Source: Candidatus Coprovivens excrementavium (lineage in GTDB: Bacteria; Bacillota_I; Bacilli_A; RF39; UBA660). Taken from it: DNA of 64,000 nt. Shown one piece after another: positions 11,029 to 18,815 of the stretch (its first letter is position 1; each line of letters opens with the position of its first letter). Both the position numbers and the translations under genes were made by a program. The DNA lies in contig CALVVU010000006.1 in assembly GCA_944363975.1 (NCBI GenBank), positions 35,456 through 99,455 of the forward strand. Direction: 5' to 3'. The notes beneath the pieces were generated by a model that saw only the letters and a program-made list of their open reading frames with translations, made no database searches and was not told where the DNA came from.

Positions 11029-11748
11029 ATGAAAAAAAAAGAATATATTTTACATTATGATATGGTTTTTGGAAACGTTTTGTCATTAATTATTCTAGTA
11101 TTAATGGTCATTATAACTTTTGTTATTATTAATTTGAACGATAGTTTTGTATTTAGTAATTTAAATTATGATACTTTTATATGGGATTTTATATTATTTT
11201 ATATATTAATGTTTGGTTGGATGATATTACATGAAATTATTCATGCGATTGCTTATCGATTAAATGGTGCTAAAAAGGATAGTATTGTTTTTGGAGTAGC
11301 ATTAGAAAAAGGTGTTTTTTATTGTAAATGTCGTGATTATATATCTAAGAAGTGTGTAATGATTTCTTTGATAGCTCCTTTTTTAGTTATAGGGGTTATT
11401 ACTTATGTTATAGGATTTTTAATTAATTCTCTTTTTTTAATATCTTTATCGATTATTAATATTTGTGGTGCTTCTTGTGATTTAATGATGTTTGTTTTCT
11501 TTTTAAAACAAAAAAATGATATTGAATTTAAGGAATTGGGATTTTCTTCACCATTTTGTTTGCGTACAAGTGATAATTTAGAGAATAAAAAGTTTATTGG
11601 TATTAAGGATATACATTTAGTTAAAGATATAAATGAAACTATTGAACCACCTGAAAAAAAGATTACAATTTCTAAATTTTCATGGATTATATTAACAATT
11701 TTAGCAGTTATGATGTTACTAATATTATTATTAAATATTTTTCTTTAA
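11029..11748 (+). CDS. DUF3267-like membrane zincin
   Basis: 239 residues with about four membrane helices. A HEIIH motif (HExxH) sits in the second hydrophobic segment ('FGWMILHEIIHAIAYRLNGA'), as in the DUF3267 family of putative intramembrane zinc peptidases. A Cys-containing loop and two more helices follow. The start is placed at ATG 11029 because AGGTGAT lies five bases upstream; a GTG at 11020 overlaps that site. Substrate unknown. Confidence 0.8.
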   Translation: MKKKEYILHYDMVFGNVLSLIILVLMVIITFVIINLNDSFVFSNLNYDTFIWDFILFYILMFGWMILHEIIHAIAYRLNGAKKDSIVFGVALEKGVFYCKCRDYISKKCVMISLIAPFLVIGVITYVIGFLINSLFLISLSIINICGASCDLMMFVFFLKQKNDIEFKELGFSSPFCLRTSDNLENKKFIGIKDIHLVKDINETIEPPEKKITISKFSWIILTILAVMMLLILLLNIFL

Positions 11749-11776
11749 AAAGTAATTTTTGTAAATTACTTTTTTT
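11747..11776 (+). terminator. Terminator after the DUF3267-like gene
   Basis: AAAGTAATTT and AAATTACTTT pair around TTGT, followed by a T-run. The hairpin starts at the stop codon. Confidence 0.8.
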
Positions 11777-11786
11777 ATGATATAAT
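11759..11786 (+). promoter_or_regulatory. Promoter of mtaB overlapping the preceding terminator
   Basis: TTGTAA lies in the terminator loop (11759-11764), followed by a 16-base spacer and TATAAT (11781-11786) with an upstream TGA extension. The start codon is 21 bases after the -10. Confidence 0.65.
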
Positions 11787-11806
11787 CTTTCCGAAGTGGT
11801 GATATT

Positions 11807-13087
11807 ATGAAGTTTTCAATTATTACTTTTGGTTGTAAAGTAAATGCTTACGAATCAACTTTTATGAAAGAACAATTGTTGAAAAATAATTTTATTTATT
11901 GTGAAGATTTTAAGGAAAGTGATATTGTAATTGTTAATACTTGCAGCGTAACTAATACAGCTGATAATAAGTGTAAAAAGATGATTCGTAGTATTAGAAG
12001 ATTTAATGATAAATGTGTGTTAGTGGTATGTGGTTGTACAGCTGAAAATCAACGTGAGAAATTAAATGATTTAAATATTGATATTTTAATTGGTAATCAT
12101 GATAAATCGAAGGTTGGATCATTAATTAATGATTTTTTGAAAACTAAAAAGAAATATATTAAGTTTTATGACGATCGAAATTTGCCGTTTGAGAAGATGT
12201 GTGTTGAGTCTTTTGCTGAGCAAACTAGAGCTTACGTTAAAATTCAAGACGGTTGTAATAATTTTTGTGCTTATTGTATTATTCCTTTTACAAGAGGAAA
12301 TATTAGAAGTAAAAAAATGGAAGAAGTTGTGGATGAAGTAAGAGATTTAGTTGAGAAGGGCCATAAGGAGATTGTTTTAACTGGAATAAATACAGGAGCT
12401 TATGGTAGAGAAAATGGACTTTATGATCTAACAGATTTAATTAGAGAGTTATCTTTAATAAATAATTTGGAAAGAATAAGAGTTTCAAGTATAGAGATAA
12501 CAGAAATAAATGATAAATTTATTAAAGAATTGGAAATTAATAATAAATTATGTGGACATTTACATGTATCTTTGCAATCTGGTAGTGATAGTGTATTAAA
12601 AGCAATGAATCGAAAATATACAAAAGACGAGTATTATAATAAGATATTGAAAATAAGAAAGGCTCGTCCAAATATTAATTTAACAACTGATGTTATAGTT
12701 GGGTTTCCAGGAGAAACTGAAGAGGATTTTTTAGAAGGTGTTCTTTTTTGTCAAAAAGTTGGATTTAGTAAAATTCATGTTTTTCCTTATTCGAAAAGAG
12801 AGGGTACGAAGGCTGCTACGATGGAAAACCAGTTACCTAACGAAGTGAAAAAAGAACGTGCAAGAAGATTAATTGAAATTGATAATAAATTACAATTGGA
12901 CTTTAATAAGCAATTTATAGGTCAAAATGTTAAAGTTTTAATCGAAGAAAATAAAAATGGTGTTTCTATTGGCCATACCGAAAATTTTTTGAAAGTAGAA
13001 ATTGCTGCTCTTTTAAAAGAAAATACTAATTATGATGTTAAAATAGTAGATGCGAATGTTGATTTTGTGAAAGGGGAATTGTTATAA
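11807..13087 (+). CDS. mtaB: tRNA t6A37 methylthiotransferase MtaB
   Basis: Radical SAM enzyme that adds a methylthio group to t6A at position 37 of tRNAs reading ANN codons. 426 residues. The N-terminal iron-sulfur domain has 'TFGCKVNAYE', 'NTCSVTN' and 'VCGCTAEN'. The radical SAM triad CxxxCxxC is in 'DGCNNFCAYCIIPFTRG'. A TRAM-like C-terminus follows. The 'GCKVN' motif is typical of MtaB rather than MiaB. In Bacillus the orthologue (yqeV) also lies downstream of dnaJ, which supports the call. Confidence 0.95.
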   Translation: MKFSIITFGCKVNAYESTFMKEQLLKNNFIYCEDFKESDIVIVNTCSVTNTADNKCKKMIRSIRRFNDKCVLVVCGCTAENQREKLNDLNIDILIGNHDKSKVGSLINDFLKTKKKYIKFYDDRNLPFEKMCVESFAEQTRAYVKIQDGCNNFCAYCIIPFTRGNIRSKKMEEVVDEVRDLVEKGHKEIVLTGINTGAYGRENGLYDLTDLIRELSLINNLERIRVSSIEITEINDKFIKELEINNKLCGHLHVSLQSGSDSVLKAMNRKYTKDEYYNKILKIRKARPNINLTTDVIVGFPGETEEDFLEGVLFCQKVGFSKIHVFPYSKREGTKAATMENQLPNEVKKERARRLIEIDNKLQLDFNKQFIGQNVKVLIEENKNGVSIGHTENFLKVEIAALLKENTNYDVKIVDANVDFVKGELL

Positions 13088-13103
13088 TTCTTTTTTTCTG
13101 TTG

Positions 13104-13132
13104 TTGAAAATGATTCTTTTTTATTATATAAT
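13104..13132 (+). promoter_or_regulatory. Promoter of the gene at 13172
   Basis: TTGAAA (13104-13109), a 17-base spacer, and TATAAT (13127-13132). This is one of the few sites here with a good -35. Confidence 0.65.
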
Positions 13133-13171
13133 TATTTATAGTAAGAAAAGTGTTATTGGATAGGTGATATA

Positions 13172-14179
13172 ATGGCAAAAAATGATTATGATTTTTCATT
13201 TATTTCTCGTAGATATAATTTAACAGAAAGTTCATTAGAAAATGTTGCTGAGAGTTTTGAAAAGACATTTAATTTAAAAATTAAGGAAATAAAAGAAAAT
13301 GAAGATGGATATATATTTGTTGGAGACTTTGGTATTTTAGTTGGTGAAATGTTGTTTGATAAGATTAGAGGGGCTTATAAAAGACCTGTTTATCATTCTG
13401 GATCTAGGGAGGCAATTTTAAAAGAAAGAAATCGTCGTATAAATGCTCAACGTACTCGTAAATTTAAGTTGCAAAGAAGGAAACGTCTTGGTATAGCTAT
13501 TGCAGCGGCAGGTATAATAGCCTTGACTGGATGGGGAGTTATTAAGTCAACTGTTTTTTCTGGAGATATTAATCCTACTCCAGTAGCTGTTCAAGAAGCA
13601 AGTCAACAATCTTCTATTTATGAGTCAAATGATATTTTACTTCTCGAGTGGGCAAATCATGCGATGGGTGAAGTGTCGGAAGTATGCGATGCAAGCGAAT
13701 ATGATGGAGTTCAAAGTTTAAGAGAACAAGTATATACAGATTATTTTGCTAAAGGAATGAGTAGTTATTATAATTATGTAGATATTTGTGATCAAGAAAA
13801 GGAAGGTTTTCCAGCTGAGTTAATAGCAGAATCAAAGGAGAATGCTCATAGTTCATTTAGAGAAAAACTCATTTATTTTAATGATTATTTAAAAAATAGT
13901 ATTTATTTTTCTGATTTTACTTTTGAAAATTCTCCATTTACTGATGCTGTTTTGGTTGATCAAGATGGAAATGTTTTGCAAGAAAACGATAATGGTAGTG
14001 TCATTTTAAGTGATGGTGAAGAAGCTGTTTATATTGATAGTGATTATAGAGTATATGTAAGAGCTGAAGATGCTAATTTTACATTAACTAATTTGCCAGA
14101 AGATGCCATTGTTAAAGATGGAATAGTTTATGTTGATTCAAGTCATTTATCTGATACAGAAAAACAATTATCTAAATAG
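13172..14179 (+). CDS. Single-pass membrane protein, unknown function
   Basis: 335 residues: a cytosolic N-terminal part (1-105) that ends in a very basic stretch ('RTRKFKLQRRKRLG'), one membrane helix (about 107-127), and an extracellular part of 200 residues. The ectodomain is acidic with a helical half and a beta-rich end ('VLVDQDGNVLQENDNGSVIL'). The family is not recognised. The basic stretch before the helix fits an N-in topology. It has its own promoter and a following terminator, so it is monocistronic. Confidence 0.8.
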   Translation: MAKNDYDFSFISRRYNLTESSLENVAESFEKTFNLKIKEIKENEDGYIFVGDFGILVGEMLFDKIRGAYKRPVYHSGSREAILKERNRRINAQRTRKFKLQRRKRLGIAIAAAGIIALTGWGVIKSTVFSGDINPTPVAVQEASQQSSIYESNDILLLEWANHAMGEVSEVCDASEYDGVQSLREQVYTDYFAKGMSSYYNYVDICDQEKEGFPAELIAESKENAHSSFREKLIYFNDYLKNSIYFSDFTFENSPFTDAVLVDQDGNVLQENDNGSVILSDGEEAVYIDSDYRVYVRAEDANFTLTNLPEDAIVKDGIVYVDSSHLSDTEKQLSK

Positions 14180-14186
14180 TAGATAA

Positions 14187-14215
14187 AAAGGCGAAAAAAT
14201 ATTCGCCTTTTTTTA
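14187..14215 (+). terminator. Terminator after the gene at 13172
   Basis: AAAGGCGAA and TTCGCCTTT pair around an A-rich loop, followed by TTTTT. Confidence 0.88.
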
Positions 14216-14222
14216 TTCGTTG

Positions 14223-14231
14223 TGATAAAAT
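14223..14231 (+). promoter_or_regulatory. Extended -10 promoter of recD2
   Basis: TGATAAAAT lies 18 bases before the start codon. It is immediately followed by the ribosome site AAAGGTGAT. Confidence 0.5.
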
Positions 14232-14248
14232 TTATAAAGGTGATAGTT

Positions 14249-16453
14249 ATGGACAGCATAAGAGGAAAATTTAAGCAAATGATTTTTGAAAGCGATAATG
14301 GATATAAAGTAGGTTTGTTTAGAGTTAAGGAAGCAACTGGAGATATGGAGGAAATGATAAATAAAACTATTACTTTTACTGGTTATTTTGCTGATGTTAA
14401 TTATGATGATTTTTATACTTTAGTTGGCAAATATGCTTTTAATGAACGATATGGAAATCAATTTCAAGTATCTAGTTATGAGAGAGAAGAACCTAAAGGA
14501 AGAGATGCTGTTATAAGTTTTTTATCCAGTTCTTTAATTAAAGGATGTGGGGAGAAAACTGCGGAAGCAATAGTTGAATATCTTGGTGACGAGGCATTGT
14601 CTTTAATTAAAAATGATTATACTAATTTGTTAAAAGTTCCTGGGATTAGTGAGGTAAAAGCCAAACGAATATACAATTCAATAGTGAAATATCAAAGTAC
14701 AGATGAAATAATTGTGCAATTAAAAAAATATGGTTTTACAATTAATGAAGCGTTATCTATTTTAAATAAATGGGGAGAAAGTTCTTTAGAGATTGTTAAT
14801 AATGATATATATAAATTGATTGATATAATAGATTTTGTTAAGTTAGATAGGGTTTTCTTAGGAATGAAAGAAGCTGATGCTCATGAAAGAGTTTTGGCTT
14901 GTATAATTGAATCGTTTAAAAGATTAGGATTTAAAAATGGTGATACATATTTAACAAAAAATGAATTGTTTAGTAATATAAGAAATGACTTTAAGATATT
15001 TATTAACGAAGATGAATTTGATTTATATTTGGAGGAATTAAGTAATAATAAAGAGATTATTATAAAGGGAAATAAATATTTCTTAACAGAATATTATGAT
15101 TATGAGGAAGATATAGCTAGTAATTTAGAATTGATAAGTAAACATAGTAAAGAAAAGATTATGCATTTTGATGATTTAATTGCCGCAATACAATTGGAGT
15201 ATGGCGTTAAGTATAATGTAGATCAGAAAAAAGCAATAAAAAAAGCTTTGACAAATAGGATAAGTATTATTACAGGAGGTCCTGGTACTGGAAAAACAAC
15301 AATTATTAATTCAATTGTTAAGTTGTATATGAGAATTCATAATTTGAATTATAAAGATGTTATTAATGAAATTGCTTTATTGGCTCCAACTGGGCGTGCC
15401 GCAAAAAAAATAAGTGATTCAACTGGTTTACCAGCGATGACGATACATCGTTATTTAAAATGGAATAAAGAAAAAAACGAATTTCAAATTAATGAATATA
15501 ATAAAAATCCTCATAAATTAATTATCGTTGATGAAACAAGTATGATTGATACATGTTTGTTTGATTCTTTATTAAAAGGAATAAAACATAATATTACTTT
15601 GGTTTTAGTAGGTGATGCTAATCAATTACCTAGTGTTGGTCCCGGATTGATATTAAATGATTTAATAGAGAGTGATTTATTTACTCATACGGTTTTAGAA
15701 ACAATATATCGTCAAAGTGATAATTCTTATATTCCGATATTGGCAAAAGAAATAAAAGAACATAATTTGAGTGAAGATTTTACAAGACAAACTGACGATT
15801 ATAATTTTTTATTTGCTAGTGGTTTAGCAATTAAAGAAACTATTAGAAAGATTTGTTTAATGAGTAAGGAAAAAGGATTAACGGAAGATGATATTCAAAT
15901 TTTGGCACCGATGTATAAAGGTGAAAATGGGATAGATAATTTAAATATTTTATTACAAGGGATATTTAATCCTAAAGATGAAAGTAAAAAAGAAATTAAA
16001 GTTGGTGATATTATTTATCGTGAACATGATAAGGTTTTACAATTAGTAAATGATCCAGATAATAACATATTTAATGGGGATATTGGATATATTAGTAATA
16101 TAAGTATTGTTATGGCACCAAAGAAAAAAGAAATCTTAACAATTAATTTTGATGGAAATGAAGTTTTGTACAATAGAGAGGATTTAATTAATATTAAACA
16201 TGCTTATGCAATTACGATTCATAAAAGTCAAGGTTCAGAATTTGCGCATGTTATAATGCCAATATCAAAAGCTTATTTTAAAATGTTATATAATAAACTT
16301 ATATATACTGGTGTTTCACGAGCTAAAAAGAGTTTAATTATTATTGGAGAAAAAGAAAGTTTTATTATGGCAACTAATAATGATTATTCAACAAATAGAA
16401 AAACTAATTTAAAAGAGCAATTGATGCATAAGTTTATAGAGGATGGTCAATAA
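14249..16453 (+). CDS. recD2: RecD2-type ATP-dependent 5'-3' DNA helicase
   Basis: Superfamily 1B helicase involved in DNA repair and replication-fork stability, independent of RecBC. 734 residues from ATG 14249, which has AAAGGTGAT upstream; an earlier in-frame GTG has no such site. The N-terminal OB-like and helix-hairpin-helix regions ('VPGISEVKAKRIYNSI') are typical of RecD2. Motifs: Walker A 'GGPGTGKTT', DExx 'IIVDETSMID', 'LVGDANQLPSVGPG', and 'AITIHKSQGSEF' with 'YTGVSRAKK' near the C-terminus. In Bacillus (yrrC) it also lies upstream of an AI-2E family gene and alaS, as here. Confidence 0.95.
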   Translation: MDSIRGKFKQMIFESDNGYKVGLFRVKEATGDMEEMINKTITFTGYFADVNYDDFYTLVGKYAFNERYGNQFQVSSYEREEPKGRDAVISFLSSSLIKGCGEKTAEAIVEYLGDEALSLIKNDYTNLLKVPGISEVKAKRIYNSIVKYQSTDEIIVQLKKYGFTINEALSILNKWGESSLEIVNNDIYKLIDIIDFVKLDRVFLGMKEADAHERVLACIIESFKRLGFKNGDTYLTKNELFSNIRNDFKIFINEDEFDLYLEELSNNKEIIIKGNKYFLTEYYDYEEDIASNLELISKHSKEKIMHFDDLIAAIQLEYGVKYNVDQKKAIKKALTNRISIITGGPGTGKTTIINSIVKLYMRIHNLNYKDVINEIALLAPTGRAAKKISDSTGLPAMTIHRYLKWNKEKNEFQINEYNKNPHKLIIVDETSMIDTCLFDSLLKGIKHNITLVLVGDANQLPSVGPGLILNDLIESDLFTHTVLETIYRQSDNSYIPILAKEIKEHNLSEDFTRQTDDYNFLFASGLAIKETIRKICLMSKEKGLTEDDIQILAPMYKGENGIDNLNILLQGIFNPKDESKKEIKVGDIIYREHDKVLQLVNDPDNNIFNGDIGYISNISIVMAPKKKEILTINFDGNEVLYNREDLINIKHAYAITIHKSQGSEFAHVIMPISKAYFKMLYNKLIYTGVSRAKKSLIIIGEKESFIMATNNDYSTNRKTNLKEQLMHKFIEDGQ

Positions 16454-16473
16454 TATCTAGTAGAGGTGATATT

Positions 16474-16608
16474 ATGAAAAAATTAAGTAAAAGAGAAATG
16501 ATACTAGTAGCTGGTGCAACTATGGTATCTATGGCTGCAGGAATTGCTATCGGTTGTATGAAAGAAAAAATGCGTATGGATTCATGTTGTATTATAGATG
16601 AAATGTAG
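16474..16608 (+). CDS. Small membrane protein, 44 residues
   Basis: ATG to TAG, with TAGAGGTGAT eight bases upstream, 20 bases after recD2. The protein starts 'MKKLSKREMILVAGATMVS' and has one membrane helix (about 9-29), a basic stretch 'KEKMRMD' and a Cys-Cys pair near the end. The good ribosome site and the terminator overlapping its stop suggest that it is real. The family is unknown; it could be a small membrane regulator. Confidence 0.65.
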   Translation: MKKLSKREMILVAGATMVSMAAGIAIGCMKEKMRMDSCCIIDEM

Positions 16609-16628
16609 GACCTTTAAAGGTCCTTTTT
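16607..16628 (+). terminator. Terminator overlapping the small gene's stop
   Basis: The perfect palindrome AGGACCTTTAAAGGTCCT is followed by TTTT. It begins inside the stop codon. Confidence 0.85.
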
Positions 16629-16642
16629 CCTAGGGTGAGAAA

Positions 16643-17677
16643 ATGGATGAGAAAAAACTTAAGGAGATAGTTTTATTTTTAATTGCTATTATTCTAATAA
16701 TATTTCTTGTTAAATATTTAAATGTTTTTAAGTACATAAGTACTTTATTTAATATTTTGATTCCTTTATTAATAGGTTTTATTTATGCATGGTTAATTAA
16801 TCCATTAATTAGAAAACTTAGTAAAAAAGGTAATCGATATTTAGTATGTCTTATTTTCTTTGGTTGTTTCTTGTTTATAATTGGTTTATTTTTGTATTTG
16901 TTGATTCCAACATTATATAAAGAAATTATGGAGTTGTTGGAAATATTGCCTAAAATGTTTAGCAAAATAGAATTAACAATTAATAATATGGGTTTAGTTA
17001 AGTATTTAGATAAAGTATTAGTTTTTTTGATTGATAGTTTACCAAGTGGTATTTTGTATTTTATAAAGAATATTTTTAAATATGTTGGTGTTGTTTTTAT
17101 TGGATTAATACTTGGTTTATATATTAGTTTTGATTATGAGAAAATTGTGAGAAACTTGTTTGTTTTAATACCTAAAAAAATTAATTGTATTGTTGTTGAG
17201 TTATTTTTAAAAGTTAGTGAAGAAGTAAGAAAATGTGTTAATGGGACTTTGTTGATAGCTTTTTTTGTTTTTGTGATGAGTTCGATTAGTTTTTTTGTAG
17301 TTGGTTTAGAAGCACCGTTATTATTCGGGGTATTGTGTGGATTAACAGATTTAATTCCTTATATTGGTCCTTATATTGGAGGAGTTGCAGCTGTGTTGGT
17401 TGGATTTACAGAAAGTAATACTTTAGGAATAATAACAATTGTAATTTGTTTTGTAGTTCAATGTCTTGAGAATTATGTTTTACAACCATTAGTCATGAGT
17501 AAAAGAATTAAAATTAGTCCTATTTTAATCATTGTTGGTTTATTAGTGTTTGGTAAATTAATGGGAATTCTAGGAATGATTATTGCAACACCATTAATTG
17601 CAATGATTAAAGTATTAGTTGAATATTTTCCAAAAGTAAAGAAAGAATGTTTAAAAAAAGATAAAATTGACATTTAG
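16643..17677 (+). CDS. AI-2E family transporter (PerM-like)
   Basis: 344 residues with about eight membrane helices and the family region 'FGVLCGLTDLIPYIGPYIGG' followed by helices rich in Gly and Pro. Members are exporters or antiporters of varied or unknown substrates, so the autoinducer name should not be taken literally. In Bacillus the homologue (yrrI) lies between recD2 and alaS, and the same order is kept here. The start ATG has TAGGGTGAG upstream. Confidence 0.88.
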   Translation: MDEKKLKEIVLFLIAIILIIFLVKYLNVFKYISTLFNILIPLLIGFIYAWLINPLIRKLSKKGNRYLVCLIFFGCFLFIIGLFLYLLIPTLYKEIMELLEILPKMFSKIELTINNMGLVKYLDKVLVFLIDSLPSGILYFIKNIFKYVGVVFIGLILGLYISFDYEKIVRNLFVLIPKKINCIVVELFLKVSEEVRKCVNGTLLIAFFVFVMSSISFFVVGLEAPLLFGVLCGLTDLIPYIGPYIGGVAAVLVGFTESNTLGIITIVICFVVQCLENYVLQPLVMSKRIKISPILIIVGLLVFGKLMGILGMIIATPLIAMIKVLVEYFPKVKKECLKKDKIDI

Positions 17678-17729
17678 AATTAATAGATGTACAATTTAGT
17701 TCCTTGTGTGTTTAGAAAGGAAGTTAAAA

Positions 17730-18035
17730 ATGACAAGTTATGATAATATAGATAATAGTAATTTGAAGGAATATGTCTTAGAATGGTTTTTTAAATTTTT
17801 TGATTTAACAGAAGAAAGAACTATTTTATTAAATCGTATTTTAGATAGTTTTAATGCATCAGATATTGGAGTAGATGAATTTAAAGATCATTTTGGTTTA
17901 GATAATTTTTATGATGTTTTAAATTTTATTTTAGATAAGAGTAAAATTGGTGAATTAAAAAAATTTGGTCAATCTTTTGACGAAGCAAGTCAAGAAAAAG
18001 GTGTAGGATTAGTTAAGACAAAACCAATTATTTAA
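17730..18035 (+). CDS. Small acidic protein, unknown function
   Basis: 101 residues with no membrane segment; mostly helical and acidic ('LDSFNASDIGVDEFKDHF'). ATG 17730 is chosen because AAAGGAAG lies six bases upstream; an in-frame GTG at 17706 precedes that site. It lies between the AI-2E-like transporter and the Ala T-box. The family is not recognised. Confidence 0.65.
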   Translation: MTSYDNIDNSNLKEYVLEWFFKFFDLTEERTILLNRILDSFNASDIGVDEFKDHFGLDNFYDVLNFILDKSKIGELKKFGQSFDEASQEKGVGLVKTKPII

Positions 18036-18045
18036 GAATAGTGCC

Positions 18046-18074
18046 TTTACAAAAAAGAAAAAAAATTATATAAT
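18046..18074 (+). promoter_or_regulatory. Promoter of the alaS T-box transcript
   Basis: TTTACA (18046-18051), a 17-base spacer, and TATAAT (18069-18074). Confidence 0.7.
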
Positions 18075-18080
18075 CTATTT

Positions 18081-18278
18081 ATCTTTGATGAAATTAATCG
18101 TTGATGAAGACAAAGTATTTGGGAAATCTTAGAGAGACTTAGTGGTTGGTGGAAACTAAGAGATGGAAGAAAGAAAGAGCTACCTTCGGAGATTAAACGG
18201 AAAAAAACCGTTATATTAATTAAGTTAAAAAAAGGATGGTACCGTGCTTTATGCACTCCTTAGGTATCATCTTTTTTA
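18081..18278 (+). promoter_or_regulatory. T-box riboswitch, alanine type
   Basis: Leader RNA that reads uncharged tRNA-Ala and lets transcription continue. The T-box core AAAGGATGGTACCGTG (18230-18245) contains UGGU, which would pair with the ACCA end of a tRNA with discriminator A. The alternative terminator pairs GATGGTACC with GGTATCATC (18263-18271), followed by TTTTTT. A candidate specifier is GCU in 'AGAGCTACC' (about 18177-18185), an Ala codon, matching alaS downstream. The start is estimated from the promoter. The stem I fold was not computed. Confidence 0.9.
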
Positions 18279-18295
18279 TATTAAGGAGGAATGTT

Positions 18296-18814
18296 ATGAA
18301 TTTGTTCTTAATTTCTGGTAAAGCAGGAAGTGGAAAAAATGAAGTGGCAATGTTAATAAAACGAAGATTATCTAAAACAGTTATAACTTCATTTAGTAAA
18401 TATATAAAATTATTTGCGTTAGAACTAACTGATTGGGATGGTAGAGATTTTGATAAACCTCGTGTTTTTTTACAAGAGATGGGAGATAAGCTACGAGCGA
18501 TTGATGAAGATTTCTTAACTAAAAGAATAGTTGAGGATTTAGAAGTTTATCGTCGTGAAGGGATTGATAATGTTATTATTAGTGATTGTCGGTTGATTCA
18601 TGAATTAGAGTATTTTAAAGCTTTAAACAATGTAAATGTATATACAATACGTGTAAATTGTGATAAAAGTAGTCGTAATTTAAATAGTGATGAAAAAAAT
18701 CACCATACAGAAGTTGAATTGGATAATTATGATTTATTTGATTTTGTTATTGATAATAAGTTTGATGATAAATTAGAAAAAGATGTTTTAGAAATGTTGA
18801 AAGGATTGAAGTAA
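18296..18814 (+). CDS. P-loop deoxynucleoside monophosphate kinase-like protein
   Basis: 172 residues. Walker A 'SGKAGSGKNEVA' is near residues 6-17. Later motifs are 'FLQEMGDKLRAID' and 'NVIISDCRLIHELEYF', which resemble the phage-type deoxynucleotide monophosphate kinase and dephospho-CoA-kinase-like fold. The start follows AAGGAGGAATGTT directly after the T-box terminator. It sits between the Ala T-box and alaS, two bases from alaS, so alanine starvation should raise its expression. The substrate is inferred only from the fold. Confidence 0.7.
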   Translation: MNLFLISGKAGSGKNEVAMLIKRRLSKTVITSFSKYIKLFALELTDWDGRDFDKPRVFLQEMGDKLRAIDEDFLTKRIVEDLEVYRREGIDNVIISDCRLIHELEYFKALNNVNVYTIRVNCDKSSRNLNSDEKNHHTEVELDNYDLFDFVIDNKFDDKLEKDVLEMLKGLK

Positions 18815-18815
18815 A

